Below are positions 1-9,082 of a stretch of 64,000 nt of DNA, piece by piece. A model generated the notes under the pieces. It saw nothing but the letters and a program-made list of their open reading frames with translations, made no database searches and was not told the origin of the DNA. Position 1 is the first letter of the stretch, and every line of letters starts with the position of its first letter. A program made the position numbers and the translations under genes. The DNA is taken from NCBI GenBank assembly GCA_938074445.1, contig CALJEK010000025.1, positions 22,462-86,461 on the forward strand, given 5' to 3'. The DNA is from Candidatus Kryptoniota bacterium (GTDB lineage: Bacteria > Bacteroidota > Ignavibacteria > Kryptoniales > Kryptoniaceae).

Positions 1-889
1 CAAAATCCACACAGGCAACCCAACTAAGAGAACTATCAACGACACAAGTATATCAATTAGTCTTTTTATCACTTTCTCCCACGGCTTCATCAACTCTGGC
101 ATGATCTCAATAAGCGGAAAGCCGTAAATTTGATTTGTTCTCGCTTGCCCACTTATCGCGTCATAAAGATCAGGGACAATTTTAAATCCGACATCTTCAT
201 CACACCGCCCAATCACATCAAGAAGCTTTTCATGTTCTGATGAATCAAGCGCAAAAATTATTTCTTTTACTTCGTGATCTCTTATAATATCGTTAATCTG
301 CTCAACTGACCCAAGAACCTTGATACCTTTGTATTCACCTCCCTTTCGCTTATCAGTTCTAACAAAGCCAACGACTTTATAACCAAGCGCTGGATATTTC
401 ACCAAAAGGTCAAAAATCTCTTTCCCCTTCTCATCAAACCCAACGATCAATGTATTTCTTAATCCGATACCCTTTTCAAGCAATTTTCTCTGTAAGGTTC
501 GCACAGCCACACGTCCTGCGACCGTGAAAAACATCATTAAAATCCAATAAACCAAAATCAACAATCTCGAATTCGCCGGTGAATTGGTCGAAATATCATC
601 AATAAAGATAGCAAAGAAAAGAACCAACACCCCAAATGTAACCGCTTTTAAAATGGTGAAAACTTCATCGATCCTCGACTTGGCATACCAAGGCTGATAT
701 AAGCCGAATAACCAGAACACAATAAGCCAATACCCCGTAATGATTAACATTGGACCAAAAAATTCAGGTCTTACATAATAGGAAAATAGCCCACTTTCAA
801 CACGGATTAAATAATAAATATACCACGCCAAGACCAACATTAAAATATCAATGAAAAACACCAGCAATCTTTCAACTGCCTTTGACATT
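1..889 (-). CDS. Polyprenyl glycosylphosphotransferase (sugar transferase), 3' end outside window
   Basis: Reading the minus strand from an ATG at 889 gives 296 codons open to the window edge. Four hydrophobic segments lie at about residues 6-28, 46-66, 80-97 and 105-120, followed by a Rossmann-like CoA_binding_3-type domain (LIVGF near 147, then GFVRTD). A basic stretch and a further hydrophobic helix at about 270-296 come just before the point where the catalytic bac_transf domain normally starts. The family moves a sugar-1-phosphate from a nucleotide sugar to undecaprenyl phosphate at the inner membrane, starting a repeat unit. It is last in the exopolysaccharide cluster and overlaps the upstream glycosyltransferase by 18 bp. 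The catalytic part is not visible here, so the substrate cannot be judged. Confidence 0.85.
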
Positions 890-2002
890 TTCAACGGGTT
901 CTTTTAATTTCAAAAGCTCACAGTATACTTCCATAGTCTTTGAGAGCATCTTATCAAGAGTAAAATTTTTCATCGCCTTTTCTCTTCCAGCTTCGCCCAT
1001 TTTTTTACGAAGAGTCTCATCTTCAATTAAAATCTGAAGAGCCTTTGTAAACCTCACAGCGTCCCTTGGTGGAATAAGAAAGCCATTTACACCATCTTCA
1101 ATAAGTTCAGAAATACCGCCGACATTAGAAGCTACAACAGGTAATCCAGCCATCATTGCTTCAATAATAGCTAAAGGTAATCCTTCCCATCGCGATGGCA
1201 AAACAAAAATATCAGTTTGTGAAAGAATTTCAGGTATATCACATCTTTCCCAAAATAAAACAACCCTATCAATTAAACCTTTCTTGGAAATATATCTTTT
1301 CACTTTCTCTCTCAGCTCCCCATCACCAACAATCCAAAATACCGCATTATTTATCCTTTCAGCGACATCAATTAAAAAGAATAAATCTTTAGGCGGAGCA
1401 AGTCGACCAACAAATGTAATAACAGGTTTATTGTTACGTGGCTGTGATTTTACAATATTTTGAAACAAAGATATATCAACACCATTATGAATCACAATCA
1501 ATTTTTCAGGTGAAGCAACTTTAAACTTTATAGCAAGTTCTCTATCATGTTCTGATACGCATATTATTTTCGTTGTTGTGATTGCAGCAATTCGCTCAAT
1601 CTGAGCCAAAAGCCACCTTATCCAAAATTTTCTCCCCTCTGTAAAAACCCAGCCGTGAGCTGTAAAAATTATTGGTTTCACATTTAAAACTGCAGACCAA
1701 AATCTTGCAATAATGCCAGCTTTTGAACTATGAGCGTGAATTATGTCGGGTTTAAATTTTTTTATCGCCCTATATACAGGTATAAAAGCCCTCAAATCAT
1801 TTATCAAATGAAAGCGCCGAACAAAATATGGGTTTGGAAAAACTTCAACACCAAGCTTTTCAGCTTCCCTAACTAACCTTGGTTCAGGAGCAGAAACAAG
1901 ACCAACGGAATGCCCCAGGCTTCTCATATACCGCATTAACTGCAAAACATGCAAAGGAGCACCACCAAAGCCAGCAGATGTCACAACATATAAAACTTTC
2001 AT
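872..2002 (-). CDS. Glycosyltransferase family 4 (group 1)
   Basis: A retaining GT-B enzyme that adds a sugar to the lipid-linked exopolysaccharide unit at the cytoplasmic membrane face. The N-terminus MKVLYVVTSAGFGGAP is the usual GT4 start with its glycine-rich loop. The C-terminal half has FVGRLAPPKD and a WEGLPLAIIEAM segment, which is the nucleotide-sugar binding E-x7-E region. The open frame extends to a GTG at 2029 inside the preceding gene. I prefer the ATG at 2002 because it gives the canonical N-terminus and lies just past the upstream stop. That makes 376 residues, normal for the family. Its position between the ligase/polymerase gene and the priming transferase indicates polysaccharide assembly. 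Sugar specificity cannot be read from sequence. Confidence 0.9.
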   Translation of the reverse strand: MKVLYVVTSAGFGGAPLHVLQLMRYMRSLGHSVGLVSAPEPRLVREAEKLGVEVFPNPYFVRRFHLINDLRAFIPVYRAIKKFKPDIIHAHSSKAGIIARFWSAVLNVKPIIFTAHGWVFTEGRKFWIRWLLAQIERIAAITTTKIICVSEHDRELAIKFKVASPEKLIVIHNGVDISLFQNIVKSQPRNNKPVITFVGRLAPPKDLFFLIDVAERINNAVFWIVGDGELREKVKRYISKKGLIDRVVLFWERCDIPEILSQTDIFVLPSRWEGLPLAIIEAMMAGLPVVASNVGGISELIEDGVNGFLIPPRDAVRFTKALQILIEDETLRKKMGEAGREKAMKNFTLDKMLSKTMEVYCELLKLKEPVENVKGS

Positions 2003-2006
2003 ACCT

Positions 2007-3308
2007 TCAACTTTTAGTTTCTTTTTCACGATTTAAATTAAACAAAGAAATTAAAAACCCCAAAAGAATCCAAAAATGACGCCAATGTAAAGTATCTATC
2101 ACAAAGCTTTGAGCAATTATCCCAATTAAACAGCTAAATATCCACGGAATATCACCCGAATAGATAATTTTTCTCGACCTTACCGAAACAAACGACGCCA
2201 CCGCTAAAACACCTATCATCAACATTAAACCAACAATTCCATTCTCAGCCAAAACCCTTAAATAAAGATTGTGTGACGAAGGCGTTATAAGTATTGGCCC
2301 GCCCATTGATTTTTGATAGTCCAAAGAATAATCCTCAAACTGCCCCGGACCTATCCCAAGTGGATATGATTTGAAAATTTCAATGCCAGCCCTCCACGCC
2401 ATCGCCCTACCGTATATATCATACCATTGTGCACCTCTAAATCTAAAACCCTGCTGAAAAACTTCAAGAATAACAGGCACAAATAATACAGCGACAGCCA
2501 ATGCAACACCTAACACAGCAAAAAATCTTTTGCTCCTTTTAGTTATCAAAGAGACAAAAGCAAGAAAGAAAATCCCAGCAAGCAAATTTAGCAAAGAACC
2601 ACGAGAAAAAGTCAGAACAATAGATATAAGCAAAAACAAAAAAAGCGCTGTATACTTTAATATTTCCCTCCTTTCACCTAACAAAATTTTGCTCATCGCA
2701 TACAATGCGCCTGTTGCCATAAAAGCGCCAAGAACATTTGGGTCCTTAAAAAAGCCCGCAGGTCTACCTAACCTACCCTGAATTAACAACAGGACGATCA
2801 TTAAAACGAGGACAATCGCAGATATATAAACCGCAAGTAAATAAAACCTTCTAACTTCAAACCAAATCTTTACATCTTTAATATAGCTTGAAAAATAAAA
2901 CGCAAGTGAAATAGTGTATATTGTCACGAGACCAAAGAATACGCCCCTTAAAAAATTTTTTGAGTAAAAAATTTGAAATAAATTAAGCAAAATGTATGCA
3001 AGCAATAGATGTAAAGCCGGATGTGAAAGCCATTTGAAATCACCTCTCATAATCCTTTTGAACCATGACCCCGCGAAAATGAAATCAACCGGGGCAGGCT
3101 CAAACTCCAACCCCCACAAAAACAGCAAACCAGCATTTGCTTCTCTATTCGTAAATAAAATCCACATCAAACCAAACATAAACATCGCAACCCACATCGC
3201 ATAGTAATTTACAAACATACCGATTAAAGGCATGAATAAAGCGAATGAAAGCATAACGTTTTGTAGATCGATTGCTGGAGCGTATTTGTTCTCAGGGCTT
3301 ATCTCCAT
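2007..3308 (-). CDS. O-antigen ligase/polymerase-like membrane protein (Wzy_C)
   Basis: A 433-residue polytopic membrane protein with about ten hydrophobic segments and a large loop after the middle of the protein. The region TFSRGSLLNLLAG, followed by a loop containing GIGPGQFED and SSHNLYLRVLAENG, matches the Wzy_C/O-antigen ligase family. The His and Arg residues of that periplasmic loop are the usual functional ones. Lying among wzz, wzx and glycosyltransferases, it most likely polymerises repeat units at the periplasmic face of the inner membrane. Ligase and polymerase members cannot be separated by sequence alone. It overlaps the upstream GT2 gene by 10 bp, suggesting translational coupling. 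Confidence 0.82.
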   Translation of the reverse strand: MEISPENKYAPAIDLQNVMLSFALFMPLIGMFVNYYAMWVAMFMFGLMWILFTNREANAGLLFLWGLEFEPAPVDFIFAGSWFKRIMRGDFKWLSHPALHLLLAYILLNLFQIFYSKNFLRGVFFGLVTIYTISLAFYFSSYIKDVKIWFEVRRFYLLAVYISAIVLVLMIVLLLIQGRLGRPAGFFKDPNVLGAFMATGALYAMSKILLGERREILKYTALFLFLLISIVLTFSRGSLLNLLAGIFFLAFVSLITKRSKRFFAVLGVALAVAVLFVPVILEVFQQGFRFRGAQWYDIYGRAMAWRAGIEIFKSYPLGIGPGQFEDYSLDYQKSMGGPILITPSSHNLYLRVLAENGIVGLMLMIGVLAVASFVSVRSRKIIYSGDIPWIFSCLIGIIAQSFVIDTLHWRHFWILLGFLISLFNLNREKETKS

Positions 3309-4093
3309 TTTAAGCTTAACACAACTCTTCTTATAAATTTCAACAGCGAAAATGTAATTAAAAATGGAAAAACAAGCTTACTAATTTTCTTGGTCTTCAG
3401 CAAATCAAAGTAAGCCTTTAGCTCATCTTTCTCCATCTTCCACAATTCCCCTGAAGGTCCACTATGCCCAAAAAATGGCCTGAACCTTAAAGCCAGCGGT
3501 AAATCAATATATATCCCCCTATAGTCAGACAACAAAACTCTAATCCACAAATGGTAATCATCACAATACTTCAAATTCGGTTCGAAACGAAATGGCAAAT
3601 CTCTTTTTAACATTACTGTGCTTGTAAAAAAATGATTTTTTAGCAAAATTGTTTTCTTCGAAACACTTCTCCACCTAAAGCTTTTTAAATCATATTCAGG
3701 CTCGCAGTAATCGCTTACAATTTTCATATTATGTCCAGTTAAATCAAATTCTGGATTATTGAGCATAAAATTAAGTTGTATCTCAATTTTATGCTTAACC
3801 CAGGCGTCATCTTGATCTAAAAAAGCGATATAAGGTTGAGTTGCAGCATCCCATCCAACATTTCTCGGGATGCTGGGTCCCCCTGAATTCCTGCCAAGTT
3901 CGATTAATCTCATCCACCCGTTATACCTTTTTTCAAGTTCCCTTAAAAATTTAACTGTTTCATCCTCACTACCGTCATCGACGACAATTAGCTCAGCGGG
4001 TCGCCACGTTTGTTCATAAACCGAACGAATTGCCCTCTCAATTACATCTTTGCCATTATAACACGGGATTATAACGCTTACAGGTGCATCCAT
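3299..4093 (-). CDS. Glycosyltransferase family 2
   Basis: A 264-residue inverting GT-A enzyme. The N-terminus VSVIIPCYNG and the motif VVDDGSEDET bind the nucleotide sugar, and FLDQDDAW holds the DxD-type metal site. A hydrophobic C-terminal segment (about 243-258) with basic residues could attach it to the membrane. It probably extends the lipid-linked repeat unit of the exopolysaccharide. It overlaps the flippase gene by 16 bp and the polymerase-like gene by 10 bp, so the cluster is tightly packed. The transferred sugar cannot be determined. Confidence 0.9.
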   Translation of the reverse strand: MDAPVSVIIPCYNGKDVIERAIRSVYEQTWRPAELIVVDDGSEDETVKFLRELEKRYNGWMRLIELGRNSGGPSIPRNVGWDAATQPYIAFLDQDDAWVKHKIEIQLNFMLNNPEFDLTGHNMKIVSDYCEPEYDLKSFRWRSVSKKTILLKNHFFTSTVMLKRDLPFRFEPNLKYCDDYHLWIRVLLSDYRGIYIDLPLALRFRPFFGHSGPSGELWKMEKDELKAYFDLLKTKKISKLVFPFLITFSLLKFIRRVVLSLKWR

Positions 4094-5625
4094 AAGAGCC
4101 TGAGTAATTTGTTTTTAAAAACAAATTTAAATCTTTCCCTTTCACCTTGCTCAAACACCCTAAACCAAGCTATAAATCCAAAAATTATTAGCAAAAAAAG
4201 CGCCACAACAAATTTTAATAACAAATTCCACACACCACCGACAAAGGCGAGGAAAGCCATAACAATTGACACAGACAAAACAGAGAAACTCTCATGATTT
4301 AAAAGTTTGCTTAAAGCGACGATTCCCTTCTTAAAAACTATCCGATACAGCAAAATTAAATCAACAATTTGCCTCGTCATCCACCCCAAACCTGCTCCTA
4401 AAATTCCAAACTTATAAATCAAAAATGAAACAAAAGGAATATAGAAAACGAGCTCAGCAAAATAAACCTTCGCCGTGATATCAGGTCGTCCAATCCCTTG
4501 CAACAAAATCGCTGGAAACCCAGCTATTGAATTTATCAAGATGCCAAAAGCAAGAAATTTAAAAACATTTGAACTATTAACTGCAAATTCATAACCGAGC
4601 CACAGTTTTAAAATTTCAAAAGAAAAAAATGACAAAACAAAAACAATCGGAAAAAGTACGACAAAAGTTAAACGAACAGATTTTGAAAACAAATTCGAAA
4701 TTTCATCGCTCTGGTCTCGCCCGTCTAATAGACTAAAAGCCGGGAACAAGGTGATAACCAAACTAGCGGGAATTATCCACAACCTCTGAACCGCCTCAAA
4801 CGGAGCGGTGTAATAAGCCAAAACCCCGATTGATAAAATTGCACCAATCAAAAATCTATCAATATAAGTCAAAATTGGATTAATAATATTCACAACAGTA
4901 ATCCACCCGCCGAAAGAAAATAACCTCGACAAAAGCTTTAGATCCAACTCAAACCTATTTTTCATCAATGGAGAAACTTTTAAATCAAGTATGAAAAGGG
5001 CAATAATCATAAAAACTCGCATCGCTATTAAAAGTATGACTATTCCTGTTAGTTTTAAATTTAAAACCGCACCAGCAATTGATAAGACTAAAACACCAAT
5101 TTTAGCTGGGACAAGAACAAAATTTATAAGGTCAAAGCGTTGATAAGCCTCTAAAACGCCCTGAAAAGATGTGCTTACAAGGATAACGGGAATGGAGATT
5201 GAAATAAAATAAAACGATGTTTTCGCCTCAGGGATTAACTCTGGGGTTATCTTCAACACTTTTTCAACCATAAGCGGAGTTAAAGATAGAAAAACCATTG
5301 CCAATAAAACCCCAACCGTCGCTTGCACTAAAACCGATGTCCAAACTATTTTTGGAACATCTTTTAACTCTCCCCGCGCCAAGGCACTGGACACAAATTT
5401 CGTTGTTGCTCTCCCGAGACCAAGGTCAAGCATCGTTGAATACCACATCAAAAGCCAAAGGATTGAAAGTATACCAAACCTTTCATTACCAAGATACTTT
5501 ATCAAAATTGGAACCCCGAAAATTGCAGCGATGATTGGAAGGATTTGACCAATAAAATTAAAAAATGTATTTTTGACAACTAACTTCCTTATAGAAGAAT
5601 CAGAAGTTAAACGCTCTTCTTGCAT
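4078..5625 (-). CDS. Polysaccharide flippase (Wzx-like, MATE-fold)
   Basis: A 515-residue protein with 12-14 predicted membrane helices. The N-terminal region NTFFNFIGQILPIIAAI is typical of polysaccharide biosynthesis exporters (Polysacc_synt/MVF superfamily). Such proteins flip undecaprenyl-linked repeat units from the cytoplasmic to the periplasmic face. A short charged N-terminus precedes the first helix and the C-terminus ends in a basic cytoplasmic tail. It lies 12 bp after the wzz gene and overlaps the following GT2 gene. The neighbourhood makes a Wzx role more likely than another MATE function. Confidence 0.88.
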   Translation of the reverse strand: MQEERLTSDSSIRKLVVKNTFFNFIGQILPIIAAIFGVPILIKYLGNERFGILSILWLLMWYSTMLDLGLGRATTKFVSSALARGELKDVPKIVWTSVLVQATVGVLLAMVFLSLTPLMVEKVLKITPELIPEAKTSFYFISISIPVILVSTSFQGVLEAYQRFDLINFVLVPAKIGVLVLSIAGAVLNLKLTGIVILLIAMRVFMIIALFILDLKVSPLMKNRFELDLKLLSRLFSFGGWITVVNIINPILTYIDRFLIGAILSIGVLAYYTAPFEAVQRLWIIPASLVITLFPAFSLLDGRDQSDEISNLFSKSVRLTFVVLFPIVFVLSFFSFEILKLWLGYEFAVNSSNVFKFLAFGILINSIAGFPAILLQGIGRPDITAKVYFAELVFYIPFVSFLIYKFGILGAGLGWMTRQIVDLILLYRIVFKKGIVALSKLLNHESFSVLSVSIVMAFLAFVGGVWNLLLKFVVALFLLIIFGFIAWFRVFEQGERERFKFVFKNKLLRLLWMHL

Positions 5626-5637
5626 AAAGATGGGGCA

Positions 5638-6870
5638 TTAAGATATCTTGTAAATATTAGCAACCTTTCGGGCGAAATTATAAGCCTTCAAGTCAAGCGA
5701 GTTTAAAAACTGTTTTCTGTTAAGTAACGATTCATTGGCAAACGAAATTATAACGAATAAAACCAACGCAGATGCAAAAACTGATAAAACTATCAATGTC
5801 CTAAATGGTCTTGCCTTTTTCTCGGGCGGAACAGCATAATCAAGAACTTGGACAACTGGAACATTTTTCTGCTCCTCGATTTTTGCCTGCTCATACAATG
5901 GAACGATAAACTCAAGAAGTTTATTCTGAATCTCGTAATCGCGATAAAGTCGAAGATATTGCAAACCCAACTCAGGAACATCTTTAAAAGGCACAAATAA
6001 ACTCATATCACTTTTAGATTTTTCACTACCTTCTTTCATCTGGTTTAATCTTTTTTTCATTTCCTCAATTTGAATCATAGCACTTTTAACTTCAGGGGCG
6101 TCTTCCCCAAACCGTCTCTGTAAAATTCCAAGTTTAACTTCCTCAGCTATTATTTGAGCCTCAAGTTCAGCTGCTGCTTGAACAGCTGCTTTAGTTTGCT
6201 CAGGCAAATAATAAATACCATACTTTTGTTGAAATTTCTTGAGTGTATCTTCAGCAGCCTTGAGGTCAGCAAGGTTTTGCAAATAACGTCTCTCTATCAC
6301 AATTCTATTATTCCTCGCCTCTTCGGTGTTAAGTTTTATGTTTATCTCATTTAAAACATCGACAAAATAATTAGCCATATCAGCTGCCCTTTGGCGATCC
6401 CTGTCATAAACATTTATCACTAAAATCCCATTCTCATCAATTTCAAAATCTGTATTACCCCTCAACTCTTTCACCGCTTTTTCCATCGATGAATCTTTTA
6501 TCCCGTAGACCTTGATAAGATCAAATTTTTCTACCACTTTTTCCATTGCGGTTCTGCTGTTTAAAATCGCAAGGTATGTGAAAAGCGGAATTTGTCCTCC
6601 ACCCAATCCTCTTAAAAATGGCGCAAACTCGCGAATTGATTGCCCAAAACTTCCAAGCCCACCCAAGATGTCAGTCTTTCTCGGAGCGACTACAGTGGCG
6701 GTTGCTTTATATTGAACTGGCAATAAAAGAGCAACAACAACTGCAACCAAAGTGACTATGAAAACATTAATAACGATAAACTTTCTCCACTTGTAAAGAA
6801 CATAAAAATAATCCCAAATCCCAACTTCTGCCCGCTTTCCGTCTGTTCTCTCAGCGTGATTCTCGTTCAT
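5638..6870 (-). CDS. Chain-length determinant protein (Wzz family)
   Basis: A 410-residue polysaccharide co-polymerase. One membrane helix lies at about 33-53, followed by a Wzz domain (ATATVVAPRKTD). A long periplasmic region is rich in charged coiled-coil sequence (about 190-290). A proline-containing segment (PPEKKARPFR) precedes a second membrane helix at about 363-380, the usual Wzz architecture. The protein ends soon after, without a tyrosine-kinase domain, so it is not the fused Wzc form. It sets the modal length of polymers made by the Wzy-like protein. It is the first gene of the cluster, so a promoter probably lies between it and the tRNA upstream. Confidence 0.9.
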   Translation of the reverse strand: MNENHAERTDGKRAEVGIWDYFYVLYKWRKFIVINVFIVTLVAVVVALLLPVQYKATATVVAPRKTDILGGLGSFGQSIREFAPFLRGLGGGQIPLFTYLAILNSRTAMEKVVEKFDLIKVYGIKDSSMEKAVKELRGNTDFEIDENGILVINVYDRDRQRAADMANYFVDVLNEINIKLNTEEARNNRIVIERRYLQNLADLKAAEDTLKKFQQKYGIYYLPEQTKAAVQAAAELEAQIIAEEVKLGILQRRFGEDAPEVKSAMIQIEEMKKRLNQMKEGSEKSKSDMSLFVPFKDVPELGLQYLRLYRDYEIQNKLLEFIVPLYEQAKIEEQKNVPVVQVLDYAVPPEKKARPFRTLIVLSVFASALVLFVIISFANESLLNRKQFLNSLDLKAYNFARKVANIYKIS

Positions 6871-6946
6871 TTAAACCTTTCTCTTTGCTTTAACTTCTTA
6901 AAAACTTAAAAAAATAAGGCTAAATAAACAAGTCGAAAATTATCAG

Positions 6947-7031
6947 TGCCCGGGGCGGGATTCGAACCCGCACGGGCTTTAAGCCCACTACACCCTGAAT
7001 GTAGCGCGTCTCCCAATTCCGCCACCCGGGC
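6947..7031 (-). tRNA. tRNA-Leu (anticodon CAG)
   Basis: On the minus strand an 85-nt class II tRNA folds with acceptor GCCCGGG pairing with CCCGGGC, anticodon stem CTACA/TGTAG, loop TTCAGGG (anticodon CAG), and a long variable arm with stem GGGCT. The T arm is GCGGG-TTCGAAT-CCCGC. The discriminator is A and CCA is not encoded. It decodes CUG. It sits between the MFS transporter and the exopolysaccharide cluster. Confidence 0.96.
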
Positions 7032-7075
7032 AAGAGCTAAAATTAATTTAAAAATTTAAAACCTAAACACAAAAA

Positions 7076-8284
7076 CTAATTCCCCTCAGCGATTTTGAGA
7101 ATAAATGGTATAGAAATAAAAGCGAGAAACCCACTTAAATAAAATCCGACCCTTAATCCCCAGAATCCAGCAATTATTCCACCAAGCCCCGGACCAATCA
7201 CATTTGAAAGCGTCGTAAAACTTGAAGCAATCCCCATAATCCCACCTTGTTTCTCCTCATTTACATTTCTACTCACAAAGGAATACAAAACCGGAAGCAT
7301 CCCACCAAGAAAAAAACCGAACAATGCCCTTGATAAAATCACAACAAAAATTGAATTCGAAAACCCCTGAACCATAAAAGCAACACCAGCGCCTGAAAAA
7401 GAGAAAACCAAATTTTTTCTATATCCTTTAAAACCTAATTTTCTAAAATCGCTATCGTTCTTCCTCCCCCATAGCGGAGACGATAAAATTGTAAACGCCC
7501 CAGCAATCGAAAAAGCAACACCAGTTAAAGTTGAAATATGCTTTGCCTCTCTAGCTACATACTCAACAAACAAAGCAAAAATGGGTTGAACTATCATAAC
7601 TGTCATTTGAGATAAAAATATTAGAATCAAAGCAATGCTTATATTCCTACTTCTAAACGCGAAACGGTAGTTTTCGAGCAAATTTTTTAATTCGTTTCCG
7701 TTCTCCGAATTATTTCTTCTTGACTCAACAGCTCCAAATATTAAAAGAAAGCCCGAGATGAAACATAGTATTCCCGTCAAATAAAAAATGTGTCTATAGC
7801 CAATCAAATCCGCAAGCACTCCTCCAAACAGCGGACCCAAAAGTTGACCAGTTGATGTTGCAGTTTGAAGAGTTCCAATTGCATATCCCTTTCTTTCATA
7901 CGGAGTTTCCGCAGAGATAAAAGCAAGTGCCGAAGGTATAAAGCCACTTATAGCTCCTTGAATCACTCTGAATATAAAAAGTTGATAAACATTTTGCGAT
8001 AAACCTGTCAAAAACTGTGCTACGCCTAAACCAAATATCGCTCTAACCATAATCAACTTCCGTCCAAATCTATCTCCAAGCGTCCCCCATATTGGTGTTA
8101 TAAAAAACGAAACTATGAAAGGACCTGAAAAAACAATCCCACTCCACCTTGCGACATCCGCTTCATTTCTCACCCCGAGCTCTCGAATGAAAAATGGAAG
8201 AAATGGTATAACCATACTCATTCCCATCATAGCGATAAACTGCGCGAACCAAACAATGTAAAGATTTTTCTTCCAAATCTGCAC
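7076..8284 (-). CDS. MFS transporter, drug-efflux-like
   Basis: A 402-residue major facilitator protein with about 12 membrane helices in two halves. The loop between helices 2 and 3 has GTLGDRFGRK, the family signature, and the equivalent loop in the second half has the looser PLWGRKNDSD. The N-terminal end (FLPFFIREL) and the overall pattern resemble the multidrug/TetA-type antiporters of the DHA1 group. The start codon is GTG at 8284; no earlier ATG fits. The gene stands between tRNA-Leu and a small barrel gene, which gives no clue to its substrate. Export of small hydrophobic compounds is the family-based guess. Confidence 0.85.
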   Translation of the reverse strand: MQIWKKNLYIVWFAQFIAMMGMSMVIPFLPFFIRELGVRNEADVARWSGIVFSGPFIVSFFITPIWGTLGDRFGRKLIMVRAIFGLGVAQFLTGLSQNVYQLFIFRVIQGAISGFIPSALAFISAETPYERKGYAIGTLQTATSTGQLLGPLFGGVLADLIGYRHIFYLTGILCFISGFLLIFGAVESRRNNSENGNELKNLLENYRFAFRSRNISIALILIFLSQMTVMIVQPIFALFVEYVAREAKHISTLTGVAFSIAGAFTILSSPLWGRKNDSDFRKLGFKGYRKNLVFSFSGAGVAFMVQGFSNSIFVVILSRALFGFFLGGMLPVLYSFVSRNVNEEKQGGIMGIASSFTTLSNVIGPGLGGIIAGFWGLRVGFYLSGFLAFISIPFILKIAEGN

Positions 8285-8311
8285 TTCGACTCAAATAAAT
8301 TGAAATCAGTT

Positions 8312-9034
8312 TTAAAAAGAATATCCAAACCCAAAAACGAAATGGAACATTTTTATAAATGTTTCAGCTGTCCCACCATATATACCAGCATTCACAATCT
8401 CACCAGATGTATATTTTAGCTCAACCATCCCAAATATTCCCCTATAGACCCTAAAATCAATCCCGCACGAAAGTTGAACCACAAAATCATTTACCTCGTA
8501 TCGCTCAAAACTTAACGAATCAATCGTTGTCTCAAAGTGTGGTATCGAAACCCCAAAACCAAATTTCAAAAAAGGAGAAATATAAGGCTTTAAATCGAAC
8601 TTGTAACCAAAATTTAAAATTCCGTAATTTAAACCATGTGAGATGGAAAAATTTTGAACTATATCCCCAAACCTTATAACTGAGTTGATCAAAGAATCTC
8701 TGTAAATCCCAGCAACTTTTACCGCTTGCTCCGGATCAGAATAAACCTTTGAATGAATAAACTCAAACTCGACAAAAGTTCGAGGATTTACAAATTTCAG
8801 TCTATATGTAATCCTGAGCCCATAATAAAGCGGGAATTCAAATGATTTATCGGATAATTTAACACCGTCAAACCTTAGAAAAGTTTGATTTATGTCCTGA
8901 GAAACCTTAAGATATGTTGAGGCTGGAAAACTTTTACCAAGATATGCGAATAGAATCAAATCCTGCGCAACGCAATTATAAAAGAAAACAAAAAAAGGTG
9001 CTAATACTTTTATTACCTTCACTCTTGTTAACAT
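8312..9034 (-). CDS. Putative outer-membrane beta-barrel protein, unknown function
   Basis: I do not recognise a named family. From the ATG at 9034 the product has 240 residues with a probable signal segment (VLAPFFVFFYNCVAQ). Alternating polar/hydrophobic strands follow, ending in FVFGFGYSF, a terminal aromatic signature typical of outer-membrane barrels. The frame extends to a TTG at 9064 inside a hairpin, but the ATG gives a proper signal sequence. The strand number suggests a small eight- to ten-stranded barrel. Neighbours (glutamate dehydrogenase, MFS) give no functional hint. Confidence 0.6.
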   Translation of the reverse strand: MLTRVKVIKVLAPFFVFFYNCVAQDLILFAYLGKSFPASTYLKVSQDINQTFLRFDGVKLSDKSFEFPLYYGLRITYRLKFVNPRTFVEFEFIHSKVYSDPEQAVKVAGIYRDSLINSVIRFGDIVQNFSISHGLNYGILNFGYKFDLKPYISPFLKFGFGVSIPHFETTIDSLSFERYEVNDFVVQLSCGIDFRVYRGIFGMVELKYTSGEIVNAGIYGGTAETFIKMFHFVFGFGYSF

Positions 9035-9052
9035 TTTTATTGTCGCAAGCGG

Positions 9053-9072
9053 GCGGGGGAACAATCCCCCGC
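9053..9072 (-). other. GC-rich hairpin after glutamate dehydrogenase gene
   Basis: A perfect 7-bp inverted repeat (GCGGGGG/CCCCCGC, loop of 6) lies 11 bp past the stop of the glutamate dehydrogenase gene. No T tract follows in the minus direction, so it may be a processing or weak termination hairpin rather than a full intrinsic terminator. Confidence 0.45.
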
Positions 9073-9082
9073 TGTTTTAAAT

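Noticed and set aside
9053..9072. GC-rich hairpin as a full intrinsic terminator
   Set aside because: No T tract follows in the direction of the upstream gene; kept only as a hairpin.
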